35,688 bases of DNA, from assembly GCA_018064625.1 (NCBI GenBank), contig JAGHUW010000148.1:1-35688 (forward strand), given 5' to 3'. Each line of letters opens with the position of its first letter. The first letter of the stretch is position 1. This stretch comes from Candidatus Cryptobacteroides equifaecalis (GTDB lineage Bacteria; Bacteroidota; Bacteroidia; Bacteroidales; UBA932). The notes beneath the pieces are model-generated. The model saw only the letters and a list, made by a program, of their open reading frames with translations, was not told the origin of the DNA and ran no database searches. This document shows, piece after piece, positions 12,720 through 20,392 of the stretch. The position numbers were made by a program, and so were the translations under genes.

Positions 12720-13692
12720 CATTGAATCCCTGAAGGACACTGCCAAGTTATTCGATGATGAAACCTTGTCGATATATACTGAGACCGGGCACGTTGACTG
12801 TGATTTTCTTACAAGGTTTCTGGAAACATTATCAATGCTCGCAGATGTTCAGGTATATTTTCAGAAAAGATTGAACAAATTTCTGGGAATAACTGATGAG
12901 CCTGTGAACAGGAAGGCTCTTAAAAAAACATCAGGCATAAAGATGACACCTGAGGAAGTTTTCAGAGCGTGCAGATTCGAGGATAATATAGTACATCTTC
13001 CTGACATCCAGCTTGAGAAAAAGACTTACGAAGAAGTCAAGAACCGCATAGAACAAGCAGGTGGCTCCTGGACTGGCGGCAAGGTGCAGGGATTCACATT
13101 CCCGTTCAACGCTGAGAGAGTGTGGAGCATCCTCAAGACCGGGGGAAAATGCAATCTTCAGCAGGAATTCCAGTTCTTCGAGACTCCTGATGAAATTGCG
13201 GACTGGCTTGTTTCTCTTGCCGGAGAAATCATGGAAACAGACAGAGTTCTTGAACCATCAGCCGGTCGTGGTTCCTTAATAAGGGCGATCGGGCGGCAAT
13301 GCCCTGGTAAATCGGTTGATTGTTATGAGCTCATGCCTGAGAATCAAGAACTGCTTGCCCAAATTAATACGGCAAATATCATCGGAAACGACTTCATGCT
13401 TGAATGCCAGGGCGAATATGACAAGATAATTGCGAATCCGCCTTTTTCCGGCAATCAGGATATCAAACATGTCAGACGAATGTATGAGCTGCTTGCTGAT
13501 GGTGGCACGCTGGCGGCCATCACATCAAGGCACTGGATTTTTGGGGAGGAGTCAGTTTGTTCTGAATTCAGAACATGGCTTGATTCTGTGAATGGGAACA
13601 GGTATGATATAGAGCAGGGAGCCTTCAAAAATTCAGGTACTCAGATAGGTACAGCGGCTGTTGTTGTAACAAAAAAGAAGAAACAGCCATGA
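12679..13692 (+). CDS. N6-adenine DNA methyltransferase
   Basis: ATG 12679 (MNNKETLIRQLL) gives 337 aa; the track's upstream start would lie deeper in the recombinase gene. An N-terminal region of about 165 residues includes EEVKNRIEQAGGSWTGGKVQGF, a target-handling-like domain seen in phage methylases. The Rossmann core follows with motif I VLEPSAGRG and motif IV IIANPPFSG (NPPF, the N6-adenine class). It probably modifies phage or host DNA against restriction. It overlaps the recombinase by 41 bases and the HNH gene by 4, so the three appear translationally linked. No cognate restriction gene is evident apart from the HNH protein. Confidence 0.85.
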   Translation: MNNKETLIRQLLGNIESLKDTAKLFDDETLSIYTETGHVDCDFLTRFLETLSMLADVQVYFQKRLNKFLGITDEPVNRKALKKTSGIKMTPEEVFRACRFEDNIVHLPDIQLEKKTYEEVKNRIEQAGGSWTGGKVQGFTFPFNAERVWSILKTGGKCNLQQEFQFFETPDEIADWLVSLAGEIMETDRVLEPSAGRGSLIRAIGRQCPGKSVDCYELMPENQELLAQINTANIIGNDFMLECQGEYDKIIANPPFSGNQDIKHVRRMYELLADGGTLAAITSRHWIFGEESVCSEFRTWLDSVNGNRYDIEQGAFKNSGTQIGTAAVVVTKKKKQP

Positions 13693-14327
13693 GCGGGAGA
13701 TTGTGGACGCCATACGAGGACGAGGTGCTAAGGACCATGTACCCGGACCATTTCGCAGGCGAGATAAGCGGGGTTCTGGGCAGAACCGTGCGCTCCATAT
13801 ACACCAGAGTCAGGATGCTGGGATTGAAGTCCCCAAGGGAAAAGATAGTGAGGTCAGGGAAGATGTCATGCGAGGATCCGAGGGTGAAGGCTGCACGGTT
13901 CAGGAAAGGGCATGTGCCGGTGAACAAGGGAAAGAGAATGAGCCCGGAGCTGTACGCCAAGTGCGCCACCACAATGTTCAGGAAGGGCAACAGGCCGGTG
14001 AACCATCGCCAGGTGGGAAGCGAGAGAGTGAATGTGGAGGGATATGTGGAGGTGAAGGTCTCGGAGCCCAACAAGTGGCGCCTGAAGCACCGGGTGGTCT
14101 GGGAGCAGGCCAACGGCCCGATACCTCCGGGACACAACGTGCAGTTCAGGGACGGGAACAGGCGGAACTGCGGGCTTGACAACCTTTACCTCATAAGCCG
14201 CGCCGACCAGCTGAGGAACGAGAACAGCATGGAGGCCAGGTACCCGGAGGAGCTGCGCAGCGTGATCAGGCTCAGGGGGACACTTATAAGACAAATAACC
14301 ATTCACAACAGAAAACAAAGACAATGA
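13689..14327 (+). CDS. HNH endonuclease with N-terminal HTH
   Basis: This 212-aa protein has an N-terminal SANT/Myb-like HTH (residues 1-45, LWTPYEDEVLRTMYPDH...TVRSIYTRVRMLGLK). A basic linker with repeated KG motifs (FRKGHVPVNKGKR, FRKGNRPVNHRQ) follows, then an HNH_3 nuclease: LKHRVVWEQANGPIPPGHNVQFRDGNRRNCGLDNLYLIS. It could be a free-standing homing-type endonuclease or a packaging-associated HNH protein. GC-rich codon use returns here, unlike the two preceding genes. Overlaps of 4 bases occur on both sides. Confidence 0.88.
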   Translation: MSGRLWTPYEDEVLRTMYPDHFAGEISGVLGRTVRSIYTRVRMLGLKSPREKIVRSGKMSCEDPRVKAARFRKGHVPVNKGKRMSPELYAKCATTMFRKGNRPVNHRQVGSERVNVEGYVEVKVSEPNKWRLKHRVVWEQANGPIPPGHNVQFRDGNRRNCGLDNLYLISRADQLRNENSMEARYPEELRSVIRLRGTLIRQITIHNRKQRQ

Positions 14328-14620
14328 GCAAAAGGAATTTATCACTCGATGCGCTGAAGTCGCATCTTTTTGAAGCCATAGAGAGCGTCAAGAACATCAA
14401 TGACAGCGAGGCTTCCGAGAACGAGAAACTGAGCCTGGACCAGGCAAGGACAATCGTTGACCTCTCCGGGAGGATAATCGAGGTCTACAAGGTCCAGGTG
14501 GACGCCTTCAAGACCATTGAAAGGATGTCCGACGTTGGCAAGGCGCAGATATTTCTGGGCAATGCCGGAATAATCGATGCCGACACCATGGTAGACGGCA
14601 CAAAGAGACTGCAGCAGTGA
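14324..14620 (+). CDS. Small helical hypothetical protein
   Basis: This 98-aa protein is predominantly helical: LDALKSHLFEAIESVKNI, then LSLDQARTIVDLSGRIIEVYKVQVDAFKTIERM, which has heptad-like spacing. It overlaps the HNH gene by 4 bases and precedes the next gene by 7. The pattern resembles small early proteins of Mu-like phages of unknown function, often adjacent to DNA-handling genes. No motif allows a role to be given. Confidence 0.6.
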   Translation: MSKRNLSLDALKSHLFEAIESVKNINDSEASENEKLSLDQARTIVDLSGRIIEVYKVQVDAFKTIERMSDVGKAQIFLGNAGIIDADTMVDGTKRLQQ

Positions 14621-14627
14621 AAAACCA

Positions 14628-15140
14628 ATGAGCAAGGGAACCATGAAAACGAATCTGTCGGCCAGGGAGAAGGCCGAGGCCAGAAAGGCCATGAAGAAGG
14701 AGATATTCCAGCACATAGCCGGAACATCCGTTCCGAACATGATGAAGCTTGTCTTCGTGCTGGCCAAGACGCTGGAGCTGCTTGATGAGCAGACGTTCCA
14801 GATGATCAGGGGCATATTCAGGGCCCACGGCTATATCGTGCAGGAGAATGACATCCTCTCCGGAATAGCCGACTACTGCAGGAAGCGCAGGCAGGCCAGC
14901 GCGAGCTTCGAGGACAGGTACGAGCAGATGATTGCCAGCACCACCTTCAATGCCGGAGGCGTGGAGATGTACGACCATTTCAACGAGGACTGCAACGAGA
15001 TCCTGCGCCTTGTGATGCTCTACCTCGACAGGTGTGCCGGCAGCGACTCCGCCCACCTGCAGGTGTTCGGACTGCTGGAGGGTATGCCGTCATCCGGACT
15101 GTTCACCCCGGAGGACATTCAGAGGTTTGTGATGAGATAG
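14628..15140 (+). CDS. Helical hypothetical protein
   Basis: A 170-aa protein; an alternative ATG lies at 14643 (MKTNLSAREKAEARKAM). It begins with a charged helix and continues with mostly alpha-helical sequence, including LVFVLAKTLELLDEQTFQMIRGIFRAHG and DHFNEDCNEILRLVMLYLDRC. It has no obvious metal or nucleotide motif, TM or signal peptide. It lies 7 bases after the preceding small gene with matched codon use, so it belongs to the same transcript. Family not recognised. Confidence 0.6.
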   Translation: MSKGTMKTNLSAREKAEARKAMKKEIFQHIAGTSVPNMMKLVFVLAKTLELLDEQTFQMIRGIFRAHGYIVQENDILSGIADYCRKRRQASASFEDRYEQMIASTTFNAGGVEMYDHFNEDCNEILRLVMLYLDRCAGSDSAHLQVFGLLEGMPSSGLFTPEDIQRFVMR

Positions 15141-15144
15141 AGAT

Positions 15145-15441
15145 ATGCCACCGAAGAATATGCACATTGACTTTTCTGACTTCAAGCTGAAGCTTGTTTC
15201 CCCCACTGGACAGGTACTTGACTTAAATCCAATGCAACGAACTGTGTCCTTATGCCCGGAAAAGGCAACTGAGACGAAAAGATATGGAACGGGACGGATA
15301 GAGTGCAAATTTAAAATTACGACTGCGAGCAGGAGGACGATAATTCGCTTGAAGCAAATGGCCGGTATGATGAAGAAGCCGACAACCTCATACATAACTC
15401 TGAGGAGGAACTGCGCCAAACGCAACAAATTAATAAACTAA
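15145..15441 (+). CDS. Small hypothetical protein, possibly frameshifted
   Basis: A 98-aa frame starting 4 bases after its neighbour. Residues 1-57 look natural (HIDFSDFKLKLVSPTGQVLDL...GRIECKFK), but the rest is strongly basic and low in structure. In the -1 frame the same DNA encodes an acidic, protein-like tail beginning NYDCEQEDDNSLEANGRYDEE and ending NKLNFYTRL, with its stop at the ATG of the next gene. Adding one A to the AAAA run near 15313 would join both parts (KFKNYDCEQEDD). The gene may therefore be disrupted, or decoded by a frameshift. Function unknown. Confidence 0.5.
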   Translation: MPPKNMHIDFSDFKLKLVSPTGQVLDLNPMQRTVSLCPEKATETKRYGTGRIECKFKITTASRRTIIRLKQMAGMMKKPTTSYITLRRNCAKRNKLIN

Positions 15442-15457
15442 ATTTTTATACAAGATT

Positions 15458-15961
15458 ATGAAAACACTACTGTTTCTGTCATTTCTGACATTCGTCGCCG
15501 GACTTGCAAGGTTCATGCAAGAGTACGGCATTGTTGAATCATATTCCCGCTACGGCCTCAACTGTGAGAGGTCCAGGATGAACAGGAATGCAAACTGGTG
15601 GAGTGTGAGCACCATCGCAAGTGCAATACTGCTGATTCCGGTATGCCTGGAGATTGGCGAGGGGAGCCTGCTGCAGTGCATCTGCTTCATCACACCGCTC
15701 ACGCTGCTGGTGATAGGCTTCACTCCGGATTTTGAAAAGGATCATACGACATACGTTGTCCATCATGTTGCAGGCTATTTATGTGGAGCTCTGACCGTGG
15801 TTCTGGCCGTGTTCGTGTTCTGCAACTGGCTTGCGTTGATGCTTGCCATTGTTACCATGGTAACGATTGGTCTGGTAACACGCAGCATCAGGAAATGCTA
15901 TTGCCTGTGGCTCGAGCTCAGCATGTACATGTATGTTTACATAACGCTTCTGATGGCATGA
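15458..15961 (+). CDS. Multi-pass membrane protein
   Basis: This 167-aa protein has about five hydrophobic segments: residues 2-16 (LLFLSFLTFVAGLA), 48-63, 72-87, 104-127 (HHVAGYLCGALTVVLAVFVFCNWLALML) and 152-166. The first loop contains a charged stretch, CERSRMNRNANWW. The C-terminal region has a hydrophobic, Tyr-rich end (YMYVYITLLMA). No signal-peptide cleavage site is apparent. It ends in an ATGA overlap with the next gene. A host-membrane or exclusion function is possible, but the family is not recognised. Confidence 0.65.
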   Translation: MKTLLFLSFLTFVAGLARFMQEYGIVESYSRYGLNCERSRMNRNANWWSVSTIASAILLIPVCLEIGEGSLLQCICFITPLTLLVIGFTPDFEKDHTTYVVHHVAGYLCGALTVVLAVFVFCNWLALMLAIVTMVTIGLVTRSIRKCYCLWLELSMYMYVYITLLMA

Positions 15962-16263
15962 GAAAGCCTGGCGGTATAATAGTTGAAAATGCCGGTGTGG
16001 TTTTGCCGCAGCCGGAAGTGGTACGTCCGCTTAAAGCCATGGAGTCATTGATGAAGACGCCAAAGGACGACAACAAGGACATTCCGGGCTTTTATGACCA
16101 GCCCTTGGTTACAGCGGAAGTTGAATCGATAAGGATAGCCAGAAGCGGAGCATACGGCGTGCCGGAGCAGAACTTCAAGATTTATCCCGAACTTTCCTGC
16201 AGGATCATCGGCCTTGTCATTGAGAGGCTCGCGGAGCTCGATAGGGAGTTCGAACGGCTGTAG
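15958..16263 (+). CDS. Hypothetical protein, last gene of the early operon
   Basis: The track frame starts at 15781, but the ATG at 15958 overlaps the preceding stop (ATGA) and begins a convincing 101-aa protein: MRKPGGIIVENAGVVLPQPEVV. It includes RPLKAMESLMKTP, an acidic Lys/Asp loop and a final helix rich in Leu, Arg and Glu (IIGLVIERLAELDREFERL). It is the last rightward gene before a terminator and the convergent head operon. Family not recognised. Confidence 0.6.
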   Translation: MRKPGGIIVENAGVVLPQPEVVRPLKAMESLMKTPKDDNKDIPGFYDQPLVTAEVESIRIARSGAYGVPEQNFKIYPELSCRIIGLVIERLAELDREFERL

Positions 16264-16327
16264 CAGCGGGAAAAAGAACTGTCACGGCAAGATCATATAC
16301 AATCAATAGCGTATTCCTGCAGTTGAG

Positions 16328-16360
16328 CGGCTGCTGTCTGGTAACAGGCGGCAGCCGTTT
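16328..16360. terminator. Hairpin terminator between convergent operons
   Basis: CGGCTGC (16328-16334) pairs perfectly with GCAGCCG (16351-16357). Inside the stem TGT and ACA can also pair, and TTT with a T-rich stretch follows on the plus strand. It sits between the end of the early operon (16263) and the end of the convergent leftward head operon (16360), overlapping the latter's stop, and could terminate the rightward transcript. Confidence 0.65.
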
Positions 16361-16953
16361 CATTTCAGGTCCAGGACCTTCATCACTTCGGTTTCGATTA
16401 TTGTCCTTGCGGACTGCGTAAGATCCCCGGACTCTCCCATGAACTGGCGTCTGGGTATGCTGGCCCTTACCGTGAGCGACGTCTTCTTCGTGAGGGCGAG
16501 ACCTTTCCACATTTCGGCCTCCTTGGAGTCACCGCCCTGCTTTTTCCTGCCCCCTCCGGATTTGTAGTACATGGCCCATGCGAATCGGCGCATCTTCTGT
16601 GACACCTTGGGGTGTGTGGTCACGGTGCCTCCCTCGTTGTGTATCCCGGCATAGACGATGTTGGAGAATATGGTTACCGAACCCCGTCCGGGCGTGTATC
16701 CTATGGAATTGTACAGCACCTTGCGGCTGGACAGCAGCGGTCCTCTCCTGGAGTCGGCGCCGTTGCCTAGCAGCTGTCTCCGGGTCTTCTGCCATGCGTG
16801 CAGGCCTCCGTCCTGGAACCCTCCCTTGCGGAAGTTCTCCTGAAACAGCGACTTCGCCCTGGCTCCTATCTTTATGGGGAGCGTGCGGTTCATCAGCCTC
16901 TCGAACTCCGGGCCGATACGTTTGAGGTGGTCGAAGAACTCCTTTTCCGTCAT
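16360..16953 (-). CDS. Virion morphogenesis protein, Mu gpG-like
   Basis: This 197-aa protein matches the phage virion morphogenesis family (PF05069, Mu gpG/tail-completion type). It has an N-terminal helix, then FQENFRKGGFQDGGLHAWQKT, LLSSRKVLYNSIGYTP, the strand VTIFSNIVYAGIHNEGG and the RRQFMGES segment near the C-terminus. A family-typical Gly/Lys-rich loop follows KMRRFAWAMYYK. In Mu it joins head and tail assembly. It is the last gene of the leftward operon and overlaps the gp49-like gene by 4 bases. Confidence 0.88.
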   Translation of the reverse strand: MTEKEFFDHLKRIGPEFERLMNRTLPIKIGARAKSLFQENFRKGGFQDGGLHAWQKTRRQLLGNGADSRRGPLLSSRKVLYNSIGYTPGRGSVTIFSNIVYAGIHNEGGTVTTHPKVSQKMRRFAWAMYYKSGGGRKKQGGDSKEAEMWKGLALTKKTSLTVRASIPRRQFMGESGDLTQSARTIIETEVMKVLDLK

Positions 16954-17222
16954 TTTCTTCCTGCCTGATAAAGGTTCTCCTGAAGGAGGAATCCGAGGAG
17001 GTACCAGATGCGGTCTTCAATCTTCCTGAGACAGATTTCAAGGCCGATCTTTTCGTCATAGGCTGACGGATCCACGCAGGTGGTGGACTCGCGGAGGGTG
17101 AAGCCGTTCTTCATCCGGACTGTCACGCAGCACACCGGCTTGTCGAACTCCATCTCGGTGCGGCACACGACATCCTGCATGTTCTCGGCGACCTGTTCCT
17201 TTGTTACAGAAATTTGTGGCAT
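16950..17222 (-). CDS. Gp49-like phage protein (PF13876 type)
   Basis: This 90-aa protein has the pattern of the small phage Gp49/gp66 family: VTVRMKNGFTLRESTTCVDPSAYDEKIGLEICLRKIEDRIWYLLGFLL. In that family a beta hairpin is followed by the CVDP-x-x-x-D-x-x-x-G motif and a helix ending in W-x-x-x-G. These small proteins occur among structural and accessory genes of many prophages; their function is unknown. It lies 120 bases after the MuF-toxin gene and overlaps the gpG-like gene by 4 bases. Confidence 0.75.
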   Translation of the reverse strand: MPQISVTKEQVAENMQDVVCRTEMEFDKPVCCVTVRMKNGFTLRESTTCVDPSAYDEKIGLEICLRKIEDRIWYLLGFLLQENLYQAGRK

Positions 17223-17248
17223 AAGTGCTTGGATTTAAAAATTGTTTG

Positions 17249-17350
17249 TATATTTGCAGTGATTCCTTTTATGGAAGTGAGCGTCCCGCAAGGGTCGCAC
17301 AGCTTGTCCGGCCTCAGAGTCTTCTCTGGGGCCGCCCCATTTTTATATGG
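17249..17350 (+). ncRNA. Candidate structured small RNA, antisense to the head-operon mRNA
   Basis: On the plus strand, opposite to all surrounding genes, a consensus -7 box TATATTTGC (17249-17257) is followed by two hairpins. GCGTCCC-GCAA-GGGTCGC (17281-17298) has a GNRA tetraloop and one internal T-T mismatch. GGCCTCAGAG-TCTT-CTCTGGGGCC (17310-17333) is a 10-bp stem with one G-U pair. TTTTT (17340-17344) follows, a plausible terminator. The predicted RNA, about 85 nt from 17264, ends at the toxin-MuF stop codon and is complementary to the leftward mRNA's intergenic region. No ORF fits. Confidence 0.55.
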
Positions 17351-18647
17351 TGTATATATTATCTTCTCGCCCTGAGAAATAATACAATATGTGTTTGCCT
17401 TCCATTTTGTATTTTCTGAGTTTGCTATATACATCCTTGTTTTCTTCCTCAAATTCAATCAGCACCAGTTCCGCTTTCTGGTCTCTTAGTGCGTGATCAA
17501 CATAATGGTCAAGGTTGTTGACACTGCGCGTCTTTTTCAAATCTGCAGGTTTCCCATCACAAAGAACATCATACAATCCTTCACGCTCTCGCAGATGAAC
17601 CATTCTGTGTCCTGCGTTGGCAAAGTTTGCACACATAGTGTGCTCCTTAAGGTACTTTTCCCATTCGTTGCCGGTCTTTTTTGCTGGTATACGAGTGCTT
17701 TCAGTGACCAGGTATCCGTCTCCTCTCCTGAACTCCTGTATCCAGCCCTCCCCGAAATATTCATATTTTTCCGGTATGCCGGATATCTCAACCTTGTTTG
17801 ACTGAAGAATTTTTTCAATGTACTTGCAGTTGCCGCAGTCCTTCACCTTGTTGGTGGGCGCGGCGGACTGCTGTCTGCCGTAGAACGGACAGCTCTGGCA
17901 GTCGTCCGGGAAATACGGGTGCGTATCTGAAAACAGCCTGCCGTCCTTGCCGGGGTTGTTGTCAAGGCCCGGGGCAGCCCGGTAACCTGCAGTGGGCGAA
18001 GGTGTCACCGGATCGTCCGTCGCCTCCAGCGAGCACTGGCATCCCCACCTGTCGCCCGGGCGGTGTGCACTCCAGAACGGGTGGTCAACCGGCAGCACGG
18101 TGTTCCACAGGGACATGTGCACGGCCTCCGGTGTGGCCGCCGTTGACGGAACCCACCTGAGGTTGGGCAGGACGTCCTTCTCCCTCTCGAACCTCTGCCA
18201 GTCGGCCGCCAGCGAGGCCCTCTTCACCGCCGTGTCGTACTCGGTCCTGAGCCATCTGCCGCACTGGTGCGATGTGATATCCTTTATGTCTTCCTTGAAG
18301 CGCGCGAATGTCTTGAGGTTGCCCTCGTCGTCAAGCAGCCTCGATGCGATGTCCTGCTGCATGCGGTGCGCCTTGAACGCACTGAACACCTCATTGCTGC
18401 GGACCACCCTCATCCTGAACTCTGGCGTGAGCTCCTCCGCATCCCCGAACCCTTTGGCGGCGGCCAGGTCGAACGTGTCCGCGAAGCCCCTGAACAGTTC
18501 CGGATGAATCTCAGTGTAGGGGTTGATCCGTTTGGAGTATATATCCTTGAGCGCCTTTTGAACGGCGTTTGAAAGGTCTATGGGAGTGGCGGCCACATTG
18601 ACCGGCATGAATGAATCGGGACCGTAATACAGGTCATTCATCACCAT
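17343..18647 (-). CDS. MuF head protein fused to a C-terminal nuclease-like toxin domain
   Basis: 434 aa. Residues 1-250 are a Mu gpF-like minor head protein: helical start, AVKRASLAADWQRF, and the signature HPFWSAHRPGDRWGCQCSL followed by DGRLFSDTHPYF. A Cys-rich bridge (CQSC, CGNC, 250-275) leads to an unrelated C-terminal domain (about 295-434) containing ANFANAGHRMVHL, LYDVLCDGKPADLKKT (D360, D369, K371) and a final beta/helix unit. This resembles CdiA-CT-type nuclease toxins (PD-(D/E)xK- or BECR-like) and the known MuF polymorphic-toxin architecture. The 3' part is AT-richer than the 5' part, suggesting domain exchange. An alternative start is ATG 18641. No immunity gene is seen next to it. 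Confidence 0.82.
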   Translation of the reverse strand: MVMNDLYYGPDSFMPVNVAATPIDLSNAVQKALKDIYSKRINPYTEIHPELFRGFADTFDLAAAKGFGDAEELTPEFRMRVVRSNEVFSAFKAHRMQQDIASRLLDDEGNLKTFARFKEDIKDITSHQCGRWLRTEYDTAVKRASLAADWQRFEREKDVLPNLRWVPSTAATPEAVHMSLWNTVLPVDHPFWSAHRPGDRWGCQCSLEATDDPVTPSPTAGYRAAPGLDNNPGKDGRLFSDTHPYFPDDCQSCPFYGRQQSAAPTNKVKDCGNCKYIEKILQSNKVEISGIPEKYEYFGEGWIQEFRRGDGYLVTESTRIPAKKTGNEWEKYLKEHTMCANFANAGHRMVHLREREGLYDVLCDGKPADLKKTRSVNNLDHYVDHALRDQKAELVLIEFEEENKDVYSKLRKYKMEGKHILYYFSGREDNIYTI

Positions 18648-19954
18648 TCTGAAGCCCCGTCTCCCGCCGGGGCCTCCCCGAAAAAACGTCTCGCCCTGTT
18701 CTGCGGGCTGTCCTGTGTTCCGCGCAGCGTCTCCAGCTGCCTCTGCCTGCGCTCGTTCTCCATGTCCTTGAGGGCCTTGTAATCGTCCGGCTTCTCTATG
18801 CCCAGCTGCTCGTACATGTAGTCGTCGGATATCGGGAGCCCCATGTCCAGGGCCTTCCTGAACAGGTCGGCCTTCTCGGCCGCCGACATCCTTTCCGGCT
18901 CCACGAAGACGAACTCGCCTCCGGACGTGTCCATGCCCAGGTTGCGGAATATGTCGGCCATCTCGTAGTTCAGCACGTTGAGCACGAACACCCTGTCATC
19001 GGCGGCCAGCTCCTCCTCCACCTCCCTGTGCACGGTTCCGAGAGCCTGCGTTCCGGTGTCCGAGGCTTCCGTGGTCAGCGTGTTGCACAGTATGGCCTTG
19101 GACAGCTCGGCGTTGCACCGCTCCACCAGCCTGTCGTACACGTCTGCGCTTCCGGACTTGTTGCCGGACTCCTGGAACCTGAGGCTGCTGCCCTCGGGAT
19201 GTATGTACACACCGTTGCTTCCAAGGGACTGGGCGTCCTCCATGGTGCGTCTTCTGGCCTCGTCATCGGCCGCATCGTATATGTACTCCCTTATCGGCAT
19301 GCCGAACACCTCGGAGTACTCGGACCAGTCGCCCATCGTGCCGGTCTTGTATATGACGTACGGGGCGCAGCGGGCCAGTGCGCCCAGCGGTTCCGGCCCC
19401 TCTATGAGAAGGAGGTTGCCGTATTCGTCGAACGGTATGCCGAGCACGTCGCTCTGCCTGCGGCGTATGAGGCGCAGCTGCGGGTCCACATGCTTGCGGG
19501 GCACCATGGTGTAGTCGATCCAGCCCTTTTCGTTGATGAAGAACTGCACGAGGGTGAGACCCCAGAACTTAGCGTCCAGCACGTCGCCTATGAAGCGGTA
19601 GAACCATGGGGACCTGATGTTGTCATTGATCCTGTCGTCCGGCACGCCGCGCCTCCTGAACTCTATAGGCGAGCCCAGTATGGCGGCCTTCCTCTTCTGA
19701 ATGACCGAGCCCAGGTGCGGATCCATGAGAATGTTGGAGTAGATGTCGTACAGCCTGGTCCTTCTGGTGTAGTCAACGTTCTCCGCACCGGACACCGCCG
19801 CCTTGTAGTCCCCTATGTCGATACCGAACCTCGCCGGCTGCTGCAGTATGATGGTTGCCCCCGGACGGGATATCTGTCCTCCGGCGGTGATGACCGGCTC
19901 CCTTGTCGTTTGAGCCTTGTCCTTTGTTCTGTTGAAGAAAGTAAGCAGTTTCAT
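18641..19954 (-). CDS. Portal protein, DUF935 / Mu gp29 family
   Basis: This 437-aa protein is typical of DUF935 portals: YDIYSNILMDPHLGSVIQKRKAAILGSPIEF near residues 68-98, then WFYRFIGDVLDAKFWGLTLVQF, FDEYGNLLL and the conserved end region GLPISDDYMYEQLGI. Portals form the dodecameric DNA gate at one head vertex. The length is a little under Mu gp29. The gene overlaps the MuF gene by 7 bases and follows the DUF1320 gene by 12. The terminase-portal-MuF order is the Mu arrangement apart from the position of DUF1320. Confidence 0.93.
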   Translation of the reverse strand: MKLLTFFNRTKDKAQTTREPVITAGGQISRPGATIILQQPARFGIDIGDYKAAVSGAENVDYTRRTRLYDIYSNILMDPHLGSVIQKRKAAILGSPIEFRRRGVPDDRINDNIRSPWFYRFIGDVLDAKFWGLTLVQFFINEKGWIDYTMVPRKHVDPQLRLIRRRQSDVLGIPFDEYGNLLLIEGPEPLGALARCAPYVIYKTGTMGDWSEYSEVFGMPIREYIYDAADDEARRRTMEDAQSLGSNGVYIHPEGSSLRFQESGNKSGSADVYDRLVERCNAELSKAILCNTLTTEASDTGTQALGTVHREVEEELAADDRVFVLNVLNYEMADIFRNLGMDTSGGEFVFVEPERMSAAEKADLFRKALDMGLPISDDYMYEQLGIEKPDDYKALKDMENERRQRQLETLRGTQDSPQNRARRFFGEAPAGDGASEW

Positions 19955-19966
19955 TTCGTTCCGTGT

Positions 19967-20392
19967 TTATAGGTGTTGTTCACGCTTCCTGTTCGATGAT
20001 GTGAGTGACACTGCGTTCTGCCTGCGCGTGTCTTCCGGCAGCAGCGGTGCGTCCGGTATGGATATCTTTGATGCGGCCACGGCCTTGAGCCACTCCACGG
20101 CCCTGTTGTAGCGGTCCACCCTCATCTGCGAGAGCTTCTGCGGATTGTGTATGCAGAATATGTGGTACACCGATATGTCAATGGCCATCATCAGTATGAG
20201 ATTGTTGCGGGCCTGGCCGCGCGCCGCGAATATGGCGTCGCAGTCATAGCGCGTCCCGAGGTAGGACTTCATCTCATCCACGGCCCTGTCCTCGCATATC
20301 TCGACCACCGATGCGTCCTGACGCGTGACCGCTGCCAGAATCTCCGGGTGCACCGATGCGTCATAATCCTCAATGTCAATGAACATGCTCAT
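19967..20392 (-). CDS. DUF1320 protein, Mu gp36-like head completion
   Basis: This 141-aa protein has the DUF1320 pattern. An N-terminal helix contains the acidic stretch VEICEDRAVDEMKSYLGTRYD. ARNNLILMMAIDISVYHIFCIHNP and the helix YNRAVEWLKAVAASKI follow, with a polar tail. Mu gp36-type proteins are head-tail connector or completion proteins. It overlaps the large terminase gene by 4 bases. In Mu the equivalent follows the capsid gene, so its location between terminase and portal here is a rearrangement. Confidence 0.85.
   Translation of the reverse strand: MSMFIDIEDYDASVHPEILAAVTRQDASVVEICEDRAVDEMKSYLGTRYDCDAIFAARGQARNNLILMMAIDISVYHIFCIHNPQKLSQMRVDRYNRAVEWLKAVAASKISIPDAPLLPEDTRRQNAVSLTSSNRKREQHL

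Noticed and set aside
17204-17458. 84-aa minus-strand ORF as a possible immunity gene for the MuF toxin
   Set aside because: It overlaps the toxin-coding end in another frame and covers the hairpins; composition does not look coding.
19028-19972. 314-aa plus-strand ORF opposite the portal gene
   Set aside because: Shadow frame; the minus strand is a recognisable DUF935 portal.
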